Shown here: piece after piece, positions 39,723 to 50,080 of the stretch
How positions within the stretch are numbered: the stretch's first letter is position 1
Layout: every line of letters begins with the position of its first letter
DNA from: Billgrantia sulfidoxydans
GTDB lineage: Bacteria; Pseudomonadota; Gammaproteobacteria; Pseudomonadales; Halomonadaceae
Direction: 5' to 3'
Length of the DNA stretch: 64,000 bases
Assembly (NCBI RefSeq): GCF_017868775.1
Contig: NZ_CP053381.1
Location: 2,046,001-2,110,000, forward strand
Notes under the pieces: model-generated
Seen by the model: only the letters and a program-made list of their open reading frames with translations
Database searches by the model: none
What the model was told of the DNA's origin: nothing
Made by a program: the position numbers and the translations under genes

Positions 39723-41138
39723 ATGAAAGCTCCCGAACTGCTCTCCCCCGCGGGAACGTTCAAGAACATGCGCTATGCGTTCGCCTATGGCGCCGATGCC
39801 GTCTATGCCGGTCAGCCGCGCTATTCGCTGCGCGTGCGCAACAACGACTTCAAGCTCGACAACCTCCATCGTGGCATCGCCTATGCCCACGAGCGCGGCA
39901 AGCAGTTCTACGTGGCGTCGAATATCGCGCCGCATAACAGCAAGCTCAAGACCTACCTGCGCGACATGGAGCCGGTCATCAAGGCGGGGCCGGACGCACT
40001 GATCATGTCCGACCCGGGGCTGATCATGATGATCCGCGAGCGCTGGCCAGAGCAGGTCATTCATCTCTCGGTGCAGTCCAACGTGGTCAACTGGGCGGCG
40101 GCGAAGTTCTGGCAGCGGCAGGGCATCAGCCGCATCATCCTGTCGCGGGAGCTGTCGCTCGAGGAGATCGCCGAGATCCGCGCCGAGTGCCCCGACCTCG
40201 AGATCGAGACCTTCGTCCATGGTGCCCTGTGCATCGCCTATTCGGGGCGCTGCCTGCTCTCCGGCTACTTCAATCACCGCGACCCCAACCAGGGTACCTG
40301 CACCAACGCCTGCCGCTGGCAATACAACACCGTGGCCGCGGCCCAGGACGAGACCGGCGACCTGGTGCCGGCCAACTCGGCGGCGGCGCATGCGGCAAGC
40401 GGTGTGTGGACGCCCGGCCAGGGCGGCCTGATCGCGTCGGGCGGCGGCAGTACCACCCTCAGCACGGCCACCGCCGGCGGCGTGGAGGGGCAGGACGAGC
40501 TTTCGGCGCTGATCGAGGACGCCACCCGGCCGGGCGAGCTGATGCCAATCTTCGAGGACGAGCACGGCACCTACATCATGAACTCGAAGGACCTGCGCGC
40601 CGTGCAGCACGTGCCCAGGCTCGCCGAGATGGGGGTGACCTCACTCAAGATCGAGGGCCGCACCAAGTCCCACTACTACGTGGCACGCACCGCCCAGGTC
40701 TATCGTCGTGCCATCGACGATGCGGTGGCCGGCAGGCCCTTCGACATGCGCCTGATGGATGAACTCGACAACCTGGCCAACCGTGGCTACACCGAGGGGT
40801 TCTATCGGCGCCACGTGCACGACGAGTACCAGAACTACGAGCGCGGCAATTCGGTCGGCGTGCACCAGCAGTTCGTCGGTGAGGTGATCGGCTACGATCC
40901 CGATCGCGGCGTGCTCGAAGTCGACGTCAAGAACCGTTTCGAGGTAGGCGACGGCATGGAGCTGATGCTGCCCGGCGGCAACCGGCGCTTCAAGCTCGAG
41001 CACATCGAGAACAAACGAGGCGAATCGGTCCAGGCGGCGCCGGGCTCGGGTCATGTGGTGCGCATTCCCGTGCCGGGCGAGGCCATCGCGGCGGAGCGAA
41101 TCGAATTTGCTTTGCTGATGCGCGATCTGCCGGGCTAG
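39723..41138 (+). CDS. yegQ: tRNA 5-hydroxyuridine modification protein YegQ/TrhP (peptidase U32 family)
   Basis: A 471-residue U32-family protein. In E. coli YegQ (TrhP) takes part in forming 5-hydroxyuridine at the wobble position of tRNA, using prephenate; no protease role is shown. The family signature ETFVHGALCIAYSGRCLLSG (positions about 160-179) and the cysteines in GTCTNACRWQYN are present. A Gly/Ser/Thr-rich insert at about 220-260 (WTPGQGGLIASGGGSTTLST) differs from E. coli. The ATG at 39723 (MKAPELLSPAG) matches family starts; a GTG three codons upstream is less likely. A strong terminator follows. Confidence 0.9.
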   Translation: MKAPELLSPAGTFKNMRYAFAYGADAVYAGQPRYSLRVRNNDFKLDNLHRGIAYAHERGKQFYVASNIAPHNSKLKTYLRDMEPVIKAGPDALIMSDPGLIMMIRERWPEQVIHLSVQSNVVNWAAAKFWQRQGISRIILSRELSLEEIAEIRAECPDLEIETFVHGALCIAYSGRCLLSGYFNHRDPNQGTCTNACRWQYNTVAAAQDETGDLVPANSAAAHAASGVWTPGQGGLIASGGGSTTLSTATAGGVEGQDELSALIEDATRPGELMPIFEDEHGTYIMNSKDLRAVQHVPRLAEMGVTSLKIEGRTKSHYYVARTAQVYRRAIDDAVAGRPFDMRLMDELDNLANRGYTEGFYRRHVHDEYQNYERGNSVGVHQQFVGEVIGYDPDRGVLEVDVKNRFEVGDGMELMLPGGNRRFKLEHIENKRGESVQAAPGSGHVVRIPVPGEAIAAERIEFALLMRDLPG

Positions 41139-41169
41139 TCCCGGGGCGGCCGGTGGCCGGCACTCTATC

Positions 41170-41210
41170 ACGACGAAGGCGGCCAGATGGCCGCCTTCGT
41201 CGTCTTGTTT
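41170..41210 (+). terminator. yegQ: Terminator of yegQ
   Basis: ACGACGAAGGCGGCC (41170-41184), loop AGAT and its exact complement (41189-41203) form a 15-bp stem followed by CTTGTTT. It lies 31 nt after the yegQ stop and separates it from the convergent GGDEF gene. Confidence 0.88.
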
Positions 41211-41254
41211 GGTTCGCTTGGCGGCGACTGAATTGCCGCCTGGTGAATCGTGAT

Positions 41255-42817
41255 TCAGGCGGAGGGATCTGACTCCTCGTAGTGGCCCACGCCGTCGCGG
41301 CCGCCATGCTTGACGCGGTACATGGCGTGATCGGCCGCGTCGACGAGGGCGGCGGCATCGTCGAATTCACCGTCCTCCAGGTCGGCGATGCCGATGGAGG
41401 CGGTCACGTGCAGCGGCTTGCCGTCGGCCTGGGCCAAGGGCTGGGTGGCCAGGTATTCGCGGATGCGATCGGCCAGGATGCCGGCATGCTGGCGCCGCGT
41501 GTTGGGCATGATCACGAGGAACTCCTCACCGCCGTAGCGCCCCGCGATATCGCTCTCGCGCACCATGTTGTTGAGCGCGGCGGCGAAGTGGATCAACACC
41601 TCGTCGCCGAAACGGTGCCCGAAGCGATCGTTGATGCGCTTGAAGTGATCGAGATCGATGAACATCACCGACAGCGGCTGCCGGGTCTGGCGGGCGCAGT
41701 CGAAGTGCTGCGCGAGACGCTTCTCCAGCCAGGGACGATTGGCCAGCTGGGTGAGGTGGTCGGTGCGGTGCTGCTCGTCGAGCACGACGTGGCTGGCGTG
41801 GAGCGCCTCCAGTTCACGCTGTTGCTCGGCCAGCCGAATGGTCATGCGCAGGTTCTGCTCGAAGAGCAACTCCTTGGCTTCTGCCAGCAGGTGGGTGCTG
41901 TCGATGGCGGGCGGGCAGGTAATCTCGAACAGGCGGGCCAGCGAGGGCAGGCGATGCTGGAGCTCCTGCATGACCGTCATCAGCATGACGATGTCCAGCG
42001 AAGCGACGGAAGCGAGCTGGCGCAGCAGGGCGCTGAAGGCGGAGGCCGAGTCGGCGGCGAGCCAGCAGTCGGCGATACGGCAGGAGAGGCGCAGGCAGAG
42101 CTTGCGCGCATCGCCGTCGGCGAGCTGGCCATGGCTGTCGATGATGCCGAGCGCGATGGGGGCGGGCACTCCCCAACTGGCGGCCAACCAGGCGCCCACC
42201 AGGGCGTGGTCGCAGCCGTAGCGTTCATGCTCGGCCTCGCTCAGCCTGTGGTGCTGGCGAAGTTCGGGGATGTGGGAAGCATAGGCATCGCCATCCAGCG
42301 CCTCGAACGCCAGGATGCCGATGTCCTGCAGCAGGGCGGTGGTGAACAGCTGCGAGGCTTCCTGGGGACAGAGGTGCTGGGCCAGCTCCTGCGTGGCGCT
42401 AGCGGCGATGATGGCGCGCTGGCATAGGTATTCGTGGTCGAGCACGGTGCCGGCGCCGGGGCGGGGTAAGCCGAAACTCAGGGCGATCGCCAAGGTGGCG
42501 TCCAGGCCGATGCGCGAGACGCCATCCAGGCAGGTGGAGACGGCATTCCCGCCGCGCGAATAGGAGGCGCTGTTGGCCATGGAGAGGAGCCGCAGGGTGA
42601 GCGCGGGATCCTGCTCGATGGTGCGGGCGTAGTCGGCAAGACAAGGGTCGGACGAGCGGGCGATGGCGATCACGCGCGCCGCCGCTGCCGGCAGGCTGGG
42701 CAGCGTGCGGCATTCGGCCAGTCGGGTGCGCAGGGCTTCGGGCAAGGGCGGTAGCTGTAGATTGGCGAGGCCGGCCACGCCAGATGATTCCGCTATCGAT
42801 ATCCTATCGATCGGCAT
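41255..42817 (-). CDS. HDOD domain-containing diguanylate cyclase (GGDEF)
   Basis: A 520-residue signalling protein. An HDOD domain (about residues 30-240: RTLPSLPAAAARVIAIARSS, then LLQDIGILAFEALDG) is joined by a coiled linker to a C-terminal GGDEF domain with the intact active motif GRYGGEEFLVIMP and the upstream FIDLDHFKRINDRFGH. It should make cyclic di-GMP; no inhibitory RxxD site is obvious before the active site. No transmembrane segment is seen, so it is cytoplasmic. The start at 42817 was preferred because GGGCGG precedes it; an ATG five codons upstream (42832) has no such site. Input signal unknown. Confidence 0.87.
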   Translation of the reverse strand: MPIDRISIAESSGVAGLANLQLPPLPEALRTRLAECRTLPSLPAAAARVIAIARSSDPCLADYARTIEQDPALTLRLLSMANSASYSRGGNAVSTCLDGVSRIGLDATLAIALSFGLPRPGAGTVLDHEYLCQRAIIAASATQELAQHLCPQEASQLFTTALLQDIGILAFEALDGDAYASHIPELRQHHRLSEAEHERYGCDHALVGAWLAASWGVPAPIALGIIDSHGQLADGDARKLCLRLSCRIADCWLAADSASAFSALLRQLASVASLDIVMLMTVMQELQHRLPSLARLFEITCPPAIDSTHLLAEAKELLFEQNLRMTIRLAEQQRELEALHASHVVLDEQHRTDHLTQLANRPWLEKRLAQHFDCARQTRQPLSVMFIDLDHFKRINDRFGHRFGDEVLIHFAAALNNMVRESDIAGRYGGEEFLVIMPNTRRQHAGILADRIREYLATQPLAQADGKPLHVTASIGIADLEDGEFDDAAALVDAADHAMYRVKHGGRDGVGHYEESDPSA

Positions 42818-42894
42818 ATTGTTTCCGCCCATGCTGGTTCTTGTTGTCCCCGGCCAAGCCTAGCAGAACGGTTAGCTGCCAAGCGTTTGAGACA

Positions 42895-43131
42895 CTAGGG
42901 CTTCCTCAACGATGCATCGAGGTGGTCGACGACTTCCGCCCAGTCGGCATCCTCCTCCAGTGCCGTATACAAGAACTCGGCCTGGCTGGGGTTCCAGAAG
43001 GGTGCCTGGTATAGGGCCATCTCGGGCGGAAGCGGAGCGTGGCGCTCGAGAAATGCCTTGATCGAGGCCTCATCGGCCGCAAGGCCCAGCTGTTCGAATA
43101 GCTCGCTGAAGGGGTGGTCGGGATGCTCCAT
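42895..43131 (-). CDS. DUF2789 domain protein
   Basis: A 78-residue acidic protein covering the entire DUF2789 family: PFSELFEQLGLAADEASIKA, YQAPFWNPSQAEFLYTALEE and the end DADWAEVVDHLDASLRK. AGGAG precedes the ATG. The family is conserved in Pseudomonas and Halomonas and has no known function. It sits alone between the GGDEF protein and asparaginase genes, all on the minus strand with gaps of about 80 and 110 nt. Confidence 0.85.
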   Translation of the reverse strand: MEHPDHPFSELFEQLGLAADEASIKAFLERHAPLPPEMALYQAPFWNPSQAEFLYTALEEDADWAEVVDHLDASLRKP

Positions 43132-43238
43132 GTCACAGCTCCTTACGCCTGGGATTCCGGTTCGTTACGTTCACCTTAGCCCGGCTGCGGGGGGACGCCA
43201 GCCGGTATGCCGGGCATGGCCGGCCGCTGCCGCAGGGG

Positions 43239-44291
43239 TCAACGCTCGCCCACCAGCGGGGTGAGAAAGCGTCGGCGACGCTCCTGCTCATCGAGGGGTT
43301 GGGCCAGGAGATGCACCAGCTTGGTCAGGGCGGCCTCCGGGGTCATGGCATCCCCCGACAGCACACCGGCCTGCAGCAGACCCTGTCCGGCTGCATAGTG
43401 GCCCGGGGCGATGCTGCCGATCGGGCACTGGCTGATCGCGGCGATCAGCTTGCCCTCGCCGCTGGCCTTGGCCAGCACCCCGATCAGTTCAGGGTCCGCT
43501 GGGATGTTGCCCCCACCCCAGACTTCGAGCAGCGCGCCGCGAACTCGCGCGTCGCTGAGCCAGGCGTCGAGCTGCCAGGCCTGGATGCCGGGCCAGAGCG
43601 CGAGCCTGGCCACGCCGCCCACGGCCAGTGCCGTGTAGTCGGGAAGTTCGAAGCGGGGAGCGCCGCGCTGCTGGGTTTCTAGACCGCGGCCGGGATAGAG
43701 GATCACGTCGTCCTCGACACGCTCGCCGAGAATCGGGTAGTTGGGGCTGGCGAAAGCGTCGTCGGCCTCGCTGTGGGTCTTGCGGGTGCGTACGCCCCGC
43801 AGCAGGCGCCCACAGAAGGCCACGGCGACTTCCTGCAGCTCCGGCCTGGCGGCGAAGCGCAGGGCGAGCTCGATGTTGTCCAGGGCATCGCTGCCCTCGG
43901 CCTCGAGCGGATGCATGGCCCCGGTCACCACCACGGAGCGGTCCAGGCCCTGAAGCTGATAGGCCAGGCTGGAGGCGGTCCACGACAGGGTATCGGTGCC
44001 GTGCAGTACGACCACGCCGGCATATTCACCCACTTGGGCGGCGATGGTCCCCGCCAGGCGCTGCCAGTCACGCGGTGTCGCCGCACTCGAGTCGATGGGA
44101 TCGTCCGCCGCCTGGACCGCGAAACGGGGCAGGCGGGCCTGGCGCGTGGGCGGGAGAGTGGCCAGGGCGCGCCGCAATCGAGCCTCGATGTCTCCACCGG
44201 GTGCCAGCCCCTGGTCGCTGGGCAGCATGCCCAGGGTGCCTCCCGTGTACAGTACCAGCACGGGGCGATCGGCGAAGGGGGACTCGTTCAT
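43239..44291 (-). CDS. L-asparaginase (asparaginase/glutaminase family)
   Basis: A 350-residue amidohydrolase that releases ammonia from asparagine. Both threonine-containing active-site motifs are visible: VLVLYTGGTLGMLPSDQG near residues 11-28 and VVVLHGTDTLSWTASSLAY near 95-113. No signal peptide is present, so it is the cytoplasmic (type I, AnsA-like) form. GGAG precedes the start. Lys in GRLLRGVRTRKTHSEADDAF completes the catalytic set. Asparagine specificity over glutamine is inferred from the form. Confidence 0.9.
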   Translation of the reverse strand: MNESPFADRPVLVLYTGGTLGMLPSDQGLAPGGDIEARLRRALATLPPTRQARLPRFAVQAADDPIDSSAATPRDWQRLAGTIAAQVGEYAGVVVLHGTDTLSWTASSLAYQLQGLDRSVVVTGAMHPLEAEGSDALDNIELALRFAARPELQEVAVAFCGRLLRGVRTRKTHSEADDAFASPNYPILGERVEDDVILYPGRGLETQQRGAPRFELPDYTALAVGGVARLALWPGIQAWQLDAWLSDARVRGALLEVWGGGNIPADPELIGVLAKASGEGKLIAAISQCPIGSIAPGHYAAGQGLLQAGVLSGDAMTPEAALTKLVHLLAQPLDEQERRRRFLTPLVGER

Positions 44292-44367
44292 GGCGGCTCC
44301 TGCATTGTCGTGTTCGAGGGCGCGGCTGGGCGCGCGAGCGACATGATAGCGGGACTCGCCGGGGAAC

Positions 44368-45576
44368 TCACTCGTCGGCGCTGACTCTGACGCCTTCTGC
44401 GACTCGTTCGCCGGGATGGGTGATCACCGTGTCGCCCGCCTCGAGCCCCGAGAGTACTTGGCTGACGAGCCCCTGGCGTCGCCCCGGTTCCACTGACCGG
44501 CGCACGGCACGCCCCGCTTCGATCACGAAGACGCTCCACTCTCCCTGGTGGCGAAACAGCGCGCTGGTTGGCATCTGCAGGACCTCATCGGCCGCCCAGA
44601 CCAGGAATTCGGCATCGACGCGAAAGCCGCTCCCCAGGCCCAGCGTGGCCAGATCGAGCCCATCGGCGAAGTCCACAATCACCGGGACCCGCTGTTCGTC
44701 CACGCCGAGCGCCGAGGTGCGGGTGAAGCCGGATGGCGCGATGCGCCTGACGTGGCCTGTCAGCGGTTCGCCGCCCCAGCCGGTGATGTTCACGCTCATG
44801 CCGGGACGAAGGCGTACGGCGTCCATGGAGAGCAGGTCGACCTGGATCTCCAGGTCGTCGAGGCTGCCCAGCTCCAGGATCGGATCGCCGGCCGAGACGC
44901 TGCCCTCGCAACAGCGGTAGCGGGTCAGCACCAGCCCCGACACCGGAGCGCGAACCTGCAGCACCGGTTGGTCCGATTCGCTGCGCTGGCCGCTGGCCAC
45001 GGCGAGCAGTGCCCTGGCGCTCTCCACCTCGAAGCGCGCGACCTCGACCCCGGAAGCCGCGGAATTTTCCAAGGCCCGAAGCCGGTCACGCAGGTTCTGG
45101 CGCTGCTCCAGCTCGGCGGTGGAGATGAGATTGCGTTCATGAAGCTGGCGGTAGCGCTGATACTCGGCCTCGGCGAAGCGCCGGTCGGCGCGTGCCGTCT
45201 CGAGGTTGGCCTGGGCGGCACGTAGCCGGGCCTGAGCGGCCTGCAGGCTGTCCTCTGCCTGCTGTCGCGTACGCACGTCCAGCGCCGGTGCTGGATTCGG
45301 CTCGAGGCGGAACAGCGTATCGTCTTCCGCGACCCGGTCGCCTTCTTCGATCGTCACGCGCTGGAGAAAGCCGGCGATCGGTGCCGAGACGTTCCAGGTA
45401 TCGCGCAGGCGGGTGCGGCCCTCTTCGATGATCGAATCGGTGAAAGGCCCCACGCTGACACTCGCCACGTTGACCGGCACCGGCATGGGGCGCAGTGCCC
45501 AGGCCAGCAGGGCGAGCAGCCCGAGTCCCAGCGCGGCCCAGATGGCGTAGCGTATCCAACGGCGACCTTTCTTCAT
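44368..45576 (-). CDS. HlyD-family periplasmic adaptor subunit
   Basis: A 402-residue membrane-fusion protein with one N-terminal membrane anchor (about residues 8-28, IRYAIWAALGLGLLALLAWA), a lipoyl/barrel-sandwich portion (QRVTIEEGDRVAEDDTLFRL), a coiled-coil hairpin (about 90-190, rich in A, R, E, Q) and a C-terminal beta-barrel. It should link the inner-membrane ABC transporter encoded just upstream (permease and ATPase) to the periplasm or an outer-membrane channel. AGGGGAAG precedes the start. Substrate unknown. No outer-membrane TolC-like gene is adjacent. Confidence 0.87.
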   Translation of the reverse strand: MKKGRRWIRYAIWAALGLGLLALLAWALRPMPVPVNVASVSVGPFTDSIIEEGRTRLRDTWNVSAPIAGFLQRVTIEEGDRVAEDDTLFRLEPNPAPALDVRTRQQAEDSLQAAQARLRAAQANLETARADRRFAEAEYQRYRQLHERNLISTAELEQRQNLRDRLRALENSAASGVEVARFEVESARALLAVASGQRSESDQPVLQVRAPVSGLVLTRYRCCEGSVSAGDPILELGSLDDLEIQVDLLSMDAVRLRPGMSVNITGWGGEPLTGHVRRIAPSGFTRTSALGVDEQRVPVIVDFADGLDLATLGLGSGFRVDAEFLVWAADEVLQMPTSALFRHQGEWSVFVIEAGRAVRRSVEPGRRQGLVSQVLSGLEAGDTVITHPGERVAEGVRVSADE

Positions 45577-45609
45577 GTTCTTCCCCTGTTGTGCTGGAGA
45601 CTTGGACCG

Positions 45610-47973
45610 TCACTCCACGGCCTTGAGGACGCGCAGCTTGTCGAGCCGGCCGAGGCGGCGGAAGACGAGTACGCCGACCACTGCGGAAGCGGTCAACACG
45701 CCGGCGGCGGCGAAGCCGAAGACCTGGGAGCTGAAGACCAGCGGTATGCGGAACAGGTCGTTGCTGAAGGCGGCGTGCAGCAGGCGAATGAAGACGGTGC
45801 CGATGGCCCACCCCAGCGGGATGGCCGCCAGGGTGAGCAGGGCGATCTCCCCCAGCAGTATCCGCGCGACTTCCGCCCGGGTGTAGCCCAGCACCTGCAG
45901 GGTCGCCAGCTCCCGGGCGCGCTCGGCGAAGGCGATGCGGGCGTTGTTGTAGACCACGCCGAAGGCGATGGAGGAAGCGATGGCAACGAAGATGACCGCG
46001 AACGTGCGCAGGGTCTCGCCCATGTACTCACGTATGCCGCGCTCGGCCTCGTTGAGCAGGCCGATCGACGCCACCGCGGGCATCTCCCACAGGGCGGCGT
46101 GCAGTTCCGCGGCGTGCGCGGGGTCGACCAGCAGCCACGCGCCGCTTATCGCAGGGCCTTCATGCATCAGGGCGTTGAGCGTATCGCGGCGCAGGTAGGC
46201 ACCGACACCCAGCGGCTCGTCCACCACGGCGACGAGAGCCAGGCGCAGGCGCTCGCGCCGTCCCTCCATGACCGCGACTTCGAGCATATCGCCGATGCTT
46301 GCATCGAGTACCCCGGCCAGATGGCGTGTCAGCATGATGCCCGCTTCGGGCACGGGCTGGGCCTGGCCACGAGAGTCGAGTACCCGGCGCAGCTGCGGCT
46401 CGGGGTCCAGGCCAAGCAGGCTGGTGCGGTACTCGCGATGGCCATGGACCAGGGTGGCAGGCACCCGACGCCAGGTTTCCACCGCCAGTACGCCAGGCTG
46501 GTGGCGCAGTTCACCGGCGGCACGGGCCGGTGTCGGGTCGTTGAAGGTGAGTTCGACATCCATCCGCAGTACCTGGCGGTACTGCTGGTCGATCATCTTG
46601 TCCACCGCGGCGAGCTGGTAGGCGCCGATCATCAGCAGGCCGGCGGACAGGGCAATCCCCACCACGGAGAAGCCGGCCTTGGCCGGATGCCGGGCCAGGT
46701 TGCGCAGCACGATACGACCTTCGTTACCTAGCAGTGTCGAGGGCACCAGGCTTTCGAGCCAGCTGCGGCGAAAGCGATGCGGTGCCGGCGGCCGCATCGC
46801 CTCGGCGGGTGGGCGACTGACCGCTCGCCACACCGCGTGCCAGGTGCCGGCCAGGGCGGCACACAGCGTCACCCCAAGCGACAGGGCCAGCGCCCAGGGC
46901 GGCACGCCGAAGCGCATCTCGGGGAAACGGAAATAGGCGCGATACACCTCGGCCAGGCCGCTGGCGGCCCAGCCGCCCAGCGCCACGCCCACGGCCCAGC
47001 CGAACAGGACGATCGCAGCCGCCAGCAAACCGTAGTGCCGGGCCAGCTCGGTGTCGCGATAGCCGAACGCCTTGAGGATGGCCAGCTGCTCGCGCTGGGT
47101 CTGGATGATACGCCCCATCACCACGTTGAGCAGGAAAGCCGACACCGTCAGAAAGATCGCCGGCAGTACGGTGGCCATGAGGCGCTGCTGGTTGAGCTCC
47201 TCCTCGATGAAGCGGTGCGACTGCTGGTCATGGCGGGTCTGCGCCCCGATGGCGCCATAGCGGGCCAGCGCCAGGTCGAGGGCGTCGATGACATCGTCCC
47301 GACTGGCCCCCGCCTGCAGCGTCAGGCTGAGGCTGTTGAAAGCACCCTCCATGCCGTAGGCGCGGGAGAGCGAGCGCTGGTTCATCCACAGCACCGCATA
47401 GCGGCGATAGTCCGGCATCAGGTCGGTGGGGGCGGCTTGGTAGAGATACTCGGGACTCAGCGCGATACCCGCGATCGTCAGCCGGGTATGACGGCCGTTG
47501 ACGATCGCCTCCAGAGTGTCGCCCGGTCGCAGACCATGCGCCTCGGCAAAGGCGTCGGAGACGATGGCCTGGTCGTCGCGCCCGGCTTCCGGCAGGCTGC
47601 CGCTCAGCAGATGGAGCCGATTGAGCAGCGGCTGGCGACCGTCGGGCAGCGACAGCAACAGGCCGCGTACCGGATCGCCGTAACCGGGTACCGCCAGCCG
47701 AACCGCGGCGCGAACCCGGGGTTCGATCAGGTTGACGCCATCGAGCCGCTGCAGCTGCTCGAGCACGCCCAGGGGGGCGCGCTTGACCTCGGCGAAGATC
47801 TCGGCGAAGTGATGGCTGGCGTAGAACCGGTCGCGGGCACCGGACAGCGCCTCCAGCGTGGTCACGGCGAGAATCAGCGTCATCACGCCGCTGGCGATGA
47901 CCAGGGCGATGGCCAGCGCCTGCCCCTTGAGACGCCACAGGTCGCGATACAGTTTGCGGTCGAGTGTCTGCAT
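45610..47973 (-). CDS. FtsX-like ABC transporter permease
   Basis: A 787-residue permease of the MacB/FtsX type with two tandem FtsX units. An N-terminal helix ([19 protein letters not shown]) is followed by a large periplasmic domain (about 45-250), three to four helices, a second periplasmic domain (about 460-640) and a final helix set ([18 protein letters not shown] and [18 protein letters not shown]). Such double-unit permeases work with a MacB/LolD-type ATPase and here with an HlyD adaptor: the ATPase gene lies 12 nt upstream and the adaptor gene 33 nt downstream. Probable role: export or extraction of a lipophilic or peptide compound through the envelope; substrate unknown. Confidence 0.85.
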   Translation of the reverse strand: MQTLDRKLYRDLWRLKGQALAIALVIASGVMTLILAVTTLEALSGARDRFYASHHFAEIFAEVKRAPLGVLEQLQRLDGVNLIEPRVRAAVRLAVPGYGDPVRGLLLSLPDGRQPLLNRLHLLSGSLPEAGRDDQAIVSDAFAEAHGLRPGDTLEAIVNGRHTRLTIAGIALSPEYLYQAAPTDLMPDYRRYAVLWMNQRSLSRAYGMEGAFNSLSLTLQAGASRDDVIDALDLALARYGAIGAQTRHDQQSHRFIEEELNQQRLMATVLPAIFLTVSAFLLNVVMGRIIQTQREQLAILKAFGYRDTELARHYGLLAAAIVLFGWAVGVALGGWAASGLAEVYRAYFRFPEMRFGVPPWALALSLGVTLCAALAGTWHAVWRAVSRPPAEAMRPPAPHRFRRSWLESLVPSTLLGNEGRIVLRNLARHPAKAGFSVVGIALSAGLLMIGAYQLAAVDKMIDQQYRQVLRMDVELTFNDPTPARAAGELRHQPGVLAVETWRRVPATLVHGHREYRTSLLGLDPEPQLRRVLDSRGQAQPVPEAGIMLTRHLAGVLDASIGDMLEVAVMEGRRERLRLALVAVVDEPLGVGAYLRRDTLNALMHEGPAISGAWLLVDPAHAAELHAALWEMPAVASIGLLNEAERGIREYMGETLRTFAVIFVAIASSIAFGVVYNNARIAFAERARELATLQVLGYTRAEVARILLGEIALLTLAAIPLGWAIGTVFIRLLHAAFSNDLFRIPLVFSSQVFGFAAAGVLTASAVVGVLVFRRLGRLDKLRVLKAVE

Positions 47974-47985
47974 ACCTGCGTCCGG

Positions 47986-48765
47986 CTACCAGCGCAACTC
48001 TTGCGGCATGCGGCGCCGGGCATTGGCCTGCAGCCGTTCGACCCTGCCGTCGCGCAGGCGCACGATGCGATCGGCCATGTCGCCGATCACCTCGTTGTGG
48101 GTGATGATCGCCACGGTGGTGGCGGTTTCGCGATTGATGCGCTCGAGGACTTCCAGCACCCGGATGCCGGTCTGGAAGTCGAGGGCGCCGGTGGGTTCGT
48201 CGCATAGCAGCACGTCTGGCTGCTTGGCCACGGCGCGGGCAATGGCAACCCGCTGCTGCTCGCCGCCAGAGAGCTGCGAAGGAAAGTGGTCGAGACGATG
48301 CTCTAGCCCCACCAGCGCCAGGGCCTCCTCGGGGGGCAGCGGGTGACGGCTGATATCGGTGACGACGGCGACATTCTCCCGCGCGGTGAGGCTCGAGATC
48401 AGATTGTAGAACTGAAACACGAAGCCGACGTGATGTCGCCGAAAGCGGGTCAGCTCGCGCTGGTTGGCATGTGCCAGGTCAATGCCCTGGGCCTGTGCGG
48501 GCGAAGTCGTACCCGAGTGGCGAGGGACGGAGTGATGAGGGTCGCGTGGGTCGCTCGGATAGTAGAGCAGCGAGCCCTCGCTGGGACTGTCCAGGCCGCC
48601 CAGGATGTTGAGCAGGGTGGACTTGCCCGAACCGGAAGCCCCCAGCATCACCACCAGCTCCGCCGCATGCAGCTCCAGATCGACGCCGCGCAGCGCCTGG
48701 ATGGTGATTTCGCCCATCGGATAGAAGCGCTTCAGGCAGCGGGCCTGGAACACGACGCGGGACAT
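47986..48765 (-). CDS. ABC transporter ATP-binding protein (MacB/LolD/DevA type)
   Basis: A 259-residue ATPase. Walker A is [13 protein letters not shown], the ABC signature [16 protein letters not shown] and Walker [14 protein letters not shown]. Between Walker A and the Q-loop (GFVFQFYNL) it carries an unusual His/Pro/Ser-rich insert ([18 protein letters not shown]) of about 25 residues not present in typical LolD or MacB. It energises the FtsX-like permease encoded 12 nt downstream. The ATG at 48765 is preferred; the longer frame begins at a TTG at 48843 without a ribosome-binding site. It heads the three-gene exporter operon. Confidence 0.86.
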   Translation of the reverse strand: MSRVVFQARCLKRFYPMGEITIQALRGVDLELHAAELVVMLGASGSGKSTLLNILGGLDSPSEGSLLYYPSDPRDPHHSVPRHSGTTSPAQAQGIDLAHANQRELTRFRRHHVGFVFQFYNLISSLTARENVAVVTDISRHPLPPEEALALVGLEHRLDHFPSQLSGGEQQRVAIARAVAKQPDVLLCDEPTGALDFQTGIRVLEVLERINRETATTVAIITHNEVIGDMADRIVRLRDGRVERLQANARRRMPQELRW

Positions 48766-48865
48766 GGCGTAGGGGCTGCCTCGTGGAAAGATTAGAGACA
48801 GGCTAGCATGCCGGGGCGCCGGCACGGTGTTGATCGAGGTCAAGAAGCGTTCAGGTTGGCGGGGG

Positions 48866-50080
48866 TTAGCGCGTGAACAGCCTGCCGCTCTGATCCAGAT
48901 CCAGGCGACGGTTGCGTCCTGCCAGCAGGGCGAAGGTAATGGCGACGGCCACGATCAGCAGCAGCACGAGGGTGATGGCATCGATGGAGACCTCGAACTG
49001 CAGCAGCACGCCCACCGCCAGCGGTCCCATGGCGGCAAGGGTGTAGCCGCCGCCCTGGGCCAGGCCGGAGAGCTTGCCGGCCAGGCGTGAATTGGCCGTA
49101 CGCAGCACGATCAGGGTCAGCGCGAGGCTGAAACTGCCGCCCTGGCCGAGCCCCAGCAGCACCACCCCGGGCCAGCGCCAGTTCTGCCCGGCCTGCAGCA
49201 GCAGCCACAGGCCGCCCGCCACGCAGCCCAGTACCAGCAGCAGCGCCGGGCGTTGGTCACGGCCGAAACGCGCTAGCCATGGCGCACCCAGCGCCGAGAT
49301 CAGTTGCACCATGACCGAAGCGCCCATCAGCCAGCCGGCCTCGGCTTCGCTGTAGCCGCGGCTCTGGAGCAGGGTTGGCAGCCAGCCGAAGACGATGTAG
49401 GCCAGCGAGGATTGCGTGCCCATCAGCAGCATTACCTGCCAAGCGAGCGGCTGCCCGAGCAGCTCGCGCATGCTGCCGCCCAGGGGCGGCGCGGGCAGGT
49501 TGCGAGGCGTGCGCGGCATCAACGACACCCAGGCGAGCAGGGCCACCGCGGCCAGCAGCCCCCAGCTCACCAGACTCCAACGCCAGCTGTCCATGAGATC
49601 GGCCAGGGGAATGCTCAGGCCAGCGCCGAGGGCGCCGCCCAGGCACAGGGCCATGGTATAGACCCCGGTCATCAGGTCTGCCCCGCCGGGCAGCTCGCGC
49701 TTGACCAGCGCTGGCAGCAGCGTGCCGGCAACGCCGATGGCGGCGCCCACCAGCAGGGTGCCGCCGAACAGCAGCACTACGGCCGGGAGGCCGCGCAGCA
49801 ACAGGCCGAGAATCAACAGGCCCAGTGCCAGGGCGAGCGTGTTTTCTGGCCCCGCGCGCTTGGCGAGCCAGGGCGCCAGCGGCGCGAAGACACCCAGGCA
49901 GAGCACCGGCAGGGTGGTCAGGGCCCCGATGGCCAATGGCGACAGACCGGTATCGGCCCGAATTCGCAGCAGCAGGGGCGCGAGCGAGGAGAGGGCGGGC
50001 CTCAGGTTGAGGCCCACCAGTACCATCAGCAACAGGAAGAGGACGAGGCGTCGGCGATCGGGACGGGCGTCAGTCGTCAT
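48866..50080 (-). CDS. MFS transporter, CynX/NimT-like
   Basis: A 404-residue inner-membrane protein with 12 predicted helices, the major-facilitator layout. The opening [20 protein letters not shown] followed by [17 protein letters not shown] is typical of the CynX/NimT group (cyanate, 2-nitroimidazole and related small compounds). The start at 50080 overlaps the end of the preceding hypothetical gene by 11 nt and has GCGAGG just upstream; another in-frame ATG at 50116 lies further inside that gene. Cotranscription with the hypothetical gene is likely. Direction of transport and substrate are not predictable. Confidence 0.83.
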   Translation of the reverse strand: MTTDARPDRRRLVLFLLLMVLVGLNLRPALSSLAPLLLRIRADTGLSPLAIGALTTLPVLCLGVFAPLAPWLAKRAGPENTLALALGLLILGLLLRGLPAVVLLFGGTLLVGAAIGVAGTLLPALVKRELPGGADLMTGVYTMALCLGGALGAGLSIPLADLMDSWRWSLVSWGLLAAVALLAWVSLMPRTPRNLPAPPLGGSMRELLGQPLAWQVMLLMGTQSSLAYIVFGWLPTLLQSRGYSEAEAGWLMGASVMVQLISALGAPWLARFGRDQRPALLLVLGCVAGGLWLLLQAGQNWRWPGVVLLGLGQGGSFSLALTLIVLRTANSRLAGKLSGLAQGGGYTLAAMGPLAVGVLLQFEVSIDAITLVLLLIVAVAITFALLAGRNRRLDLDQSGRLFTR

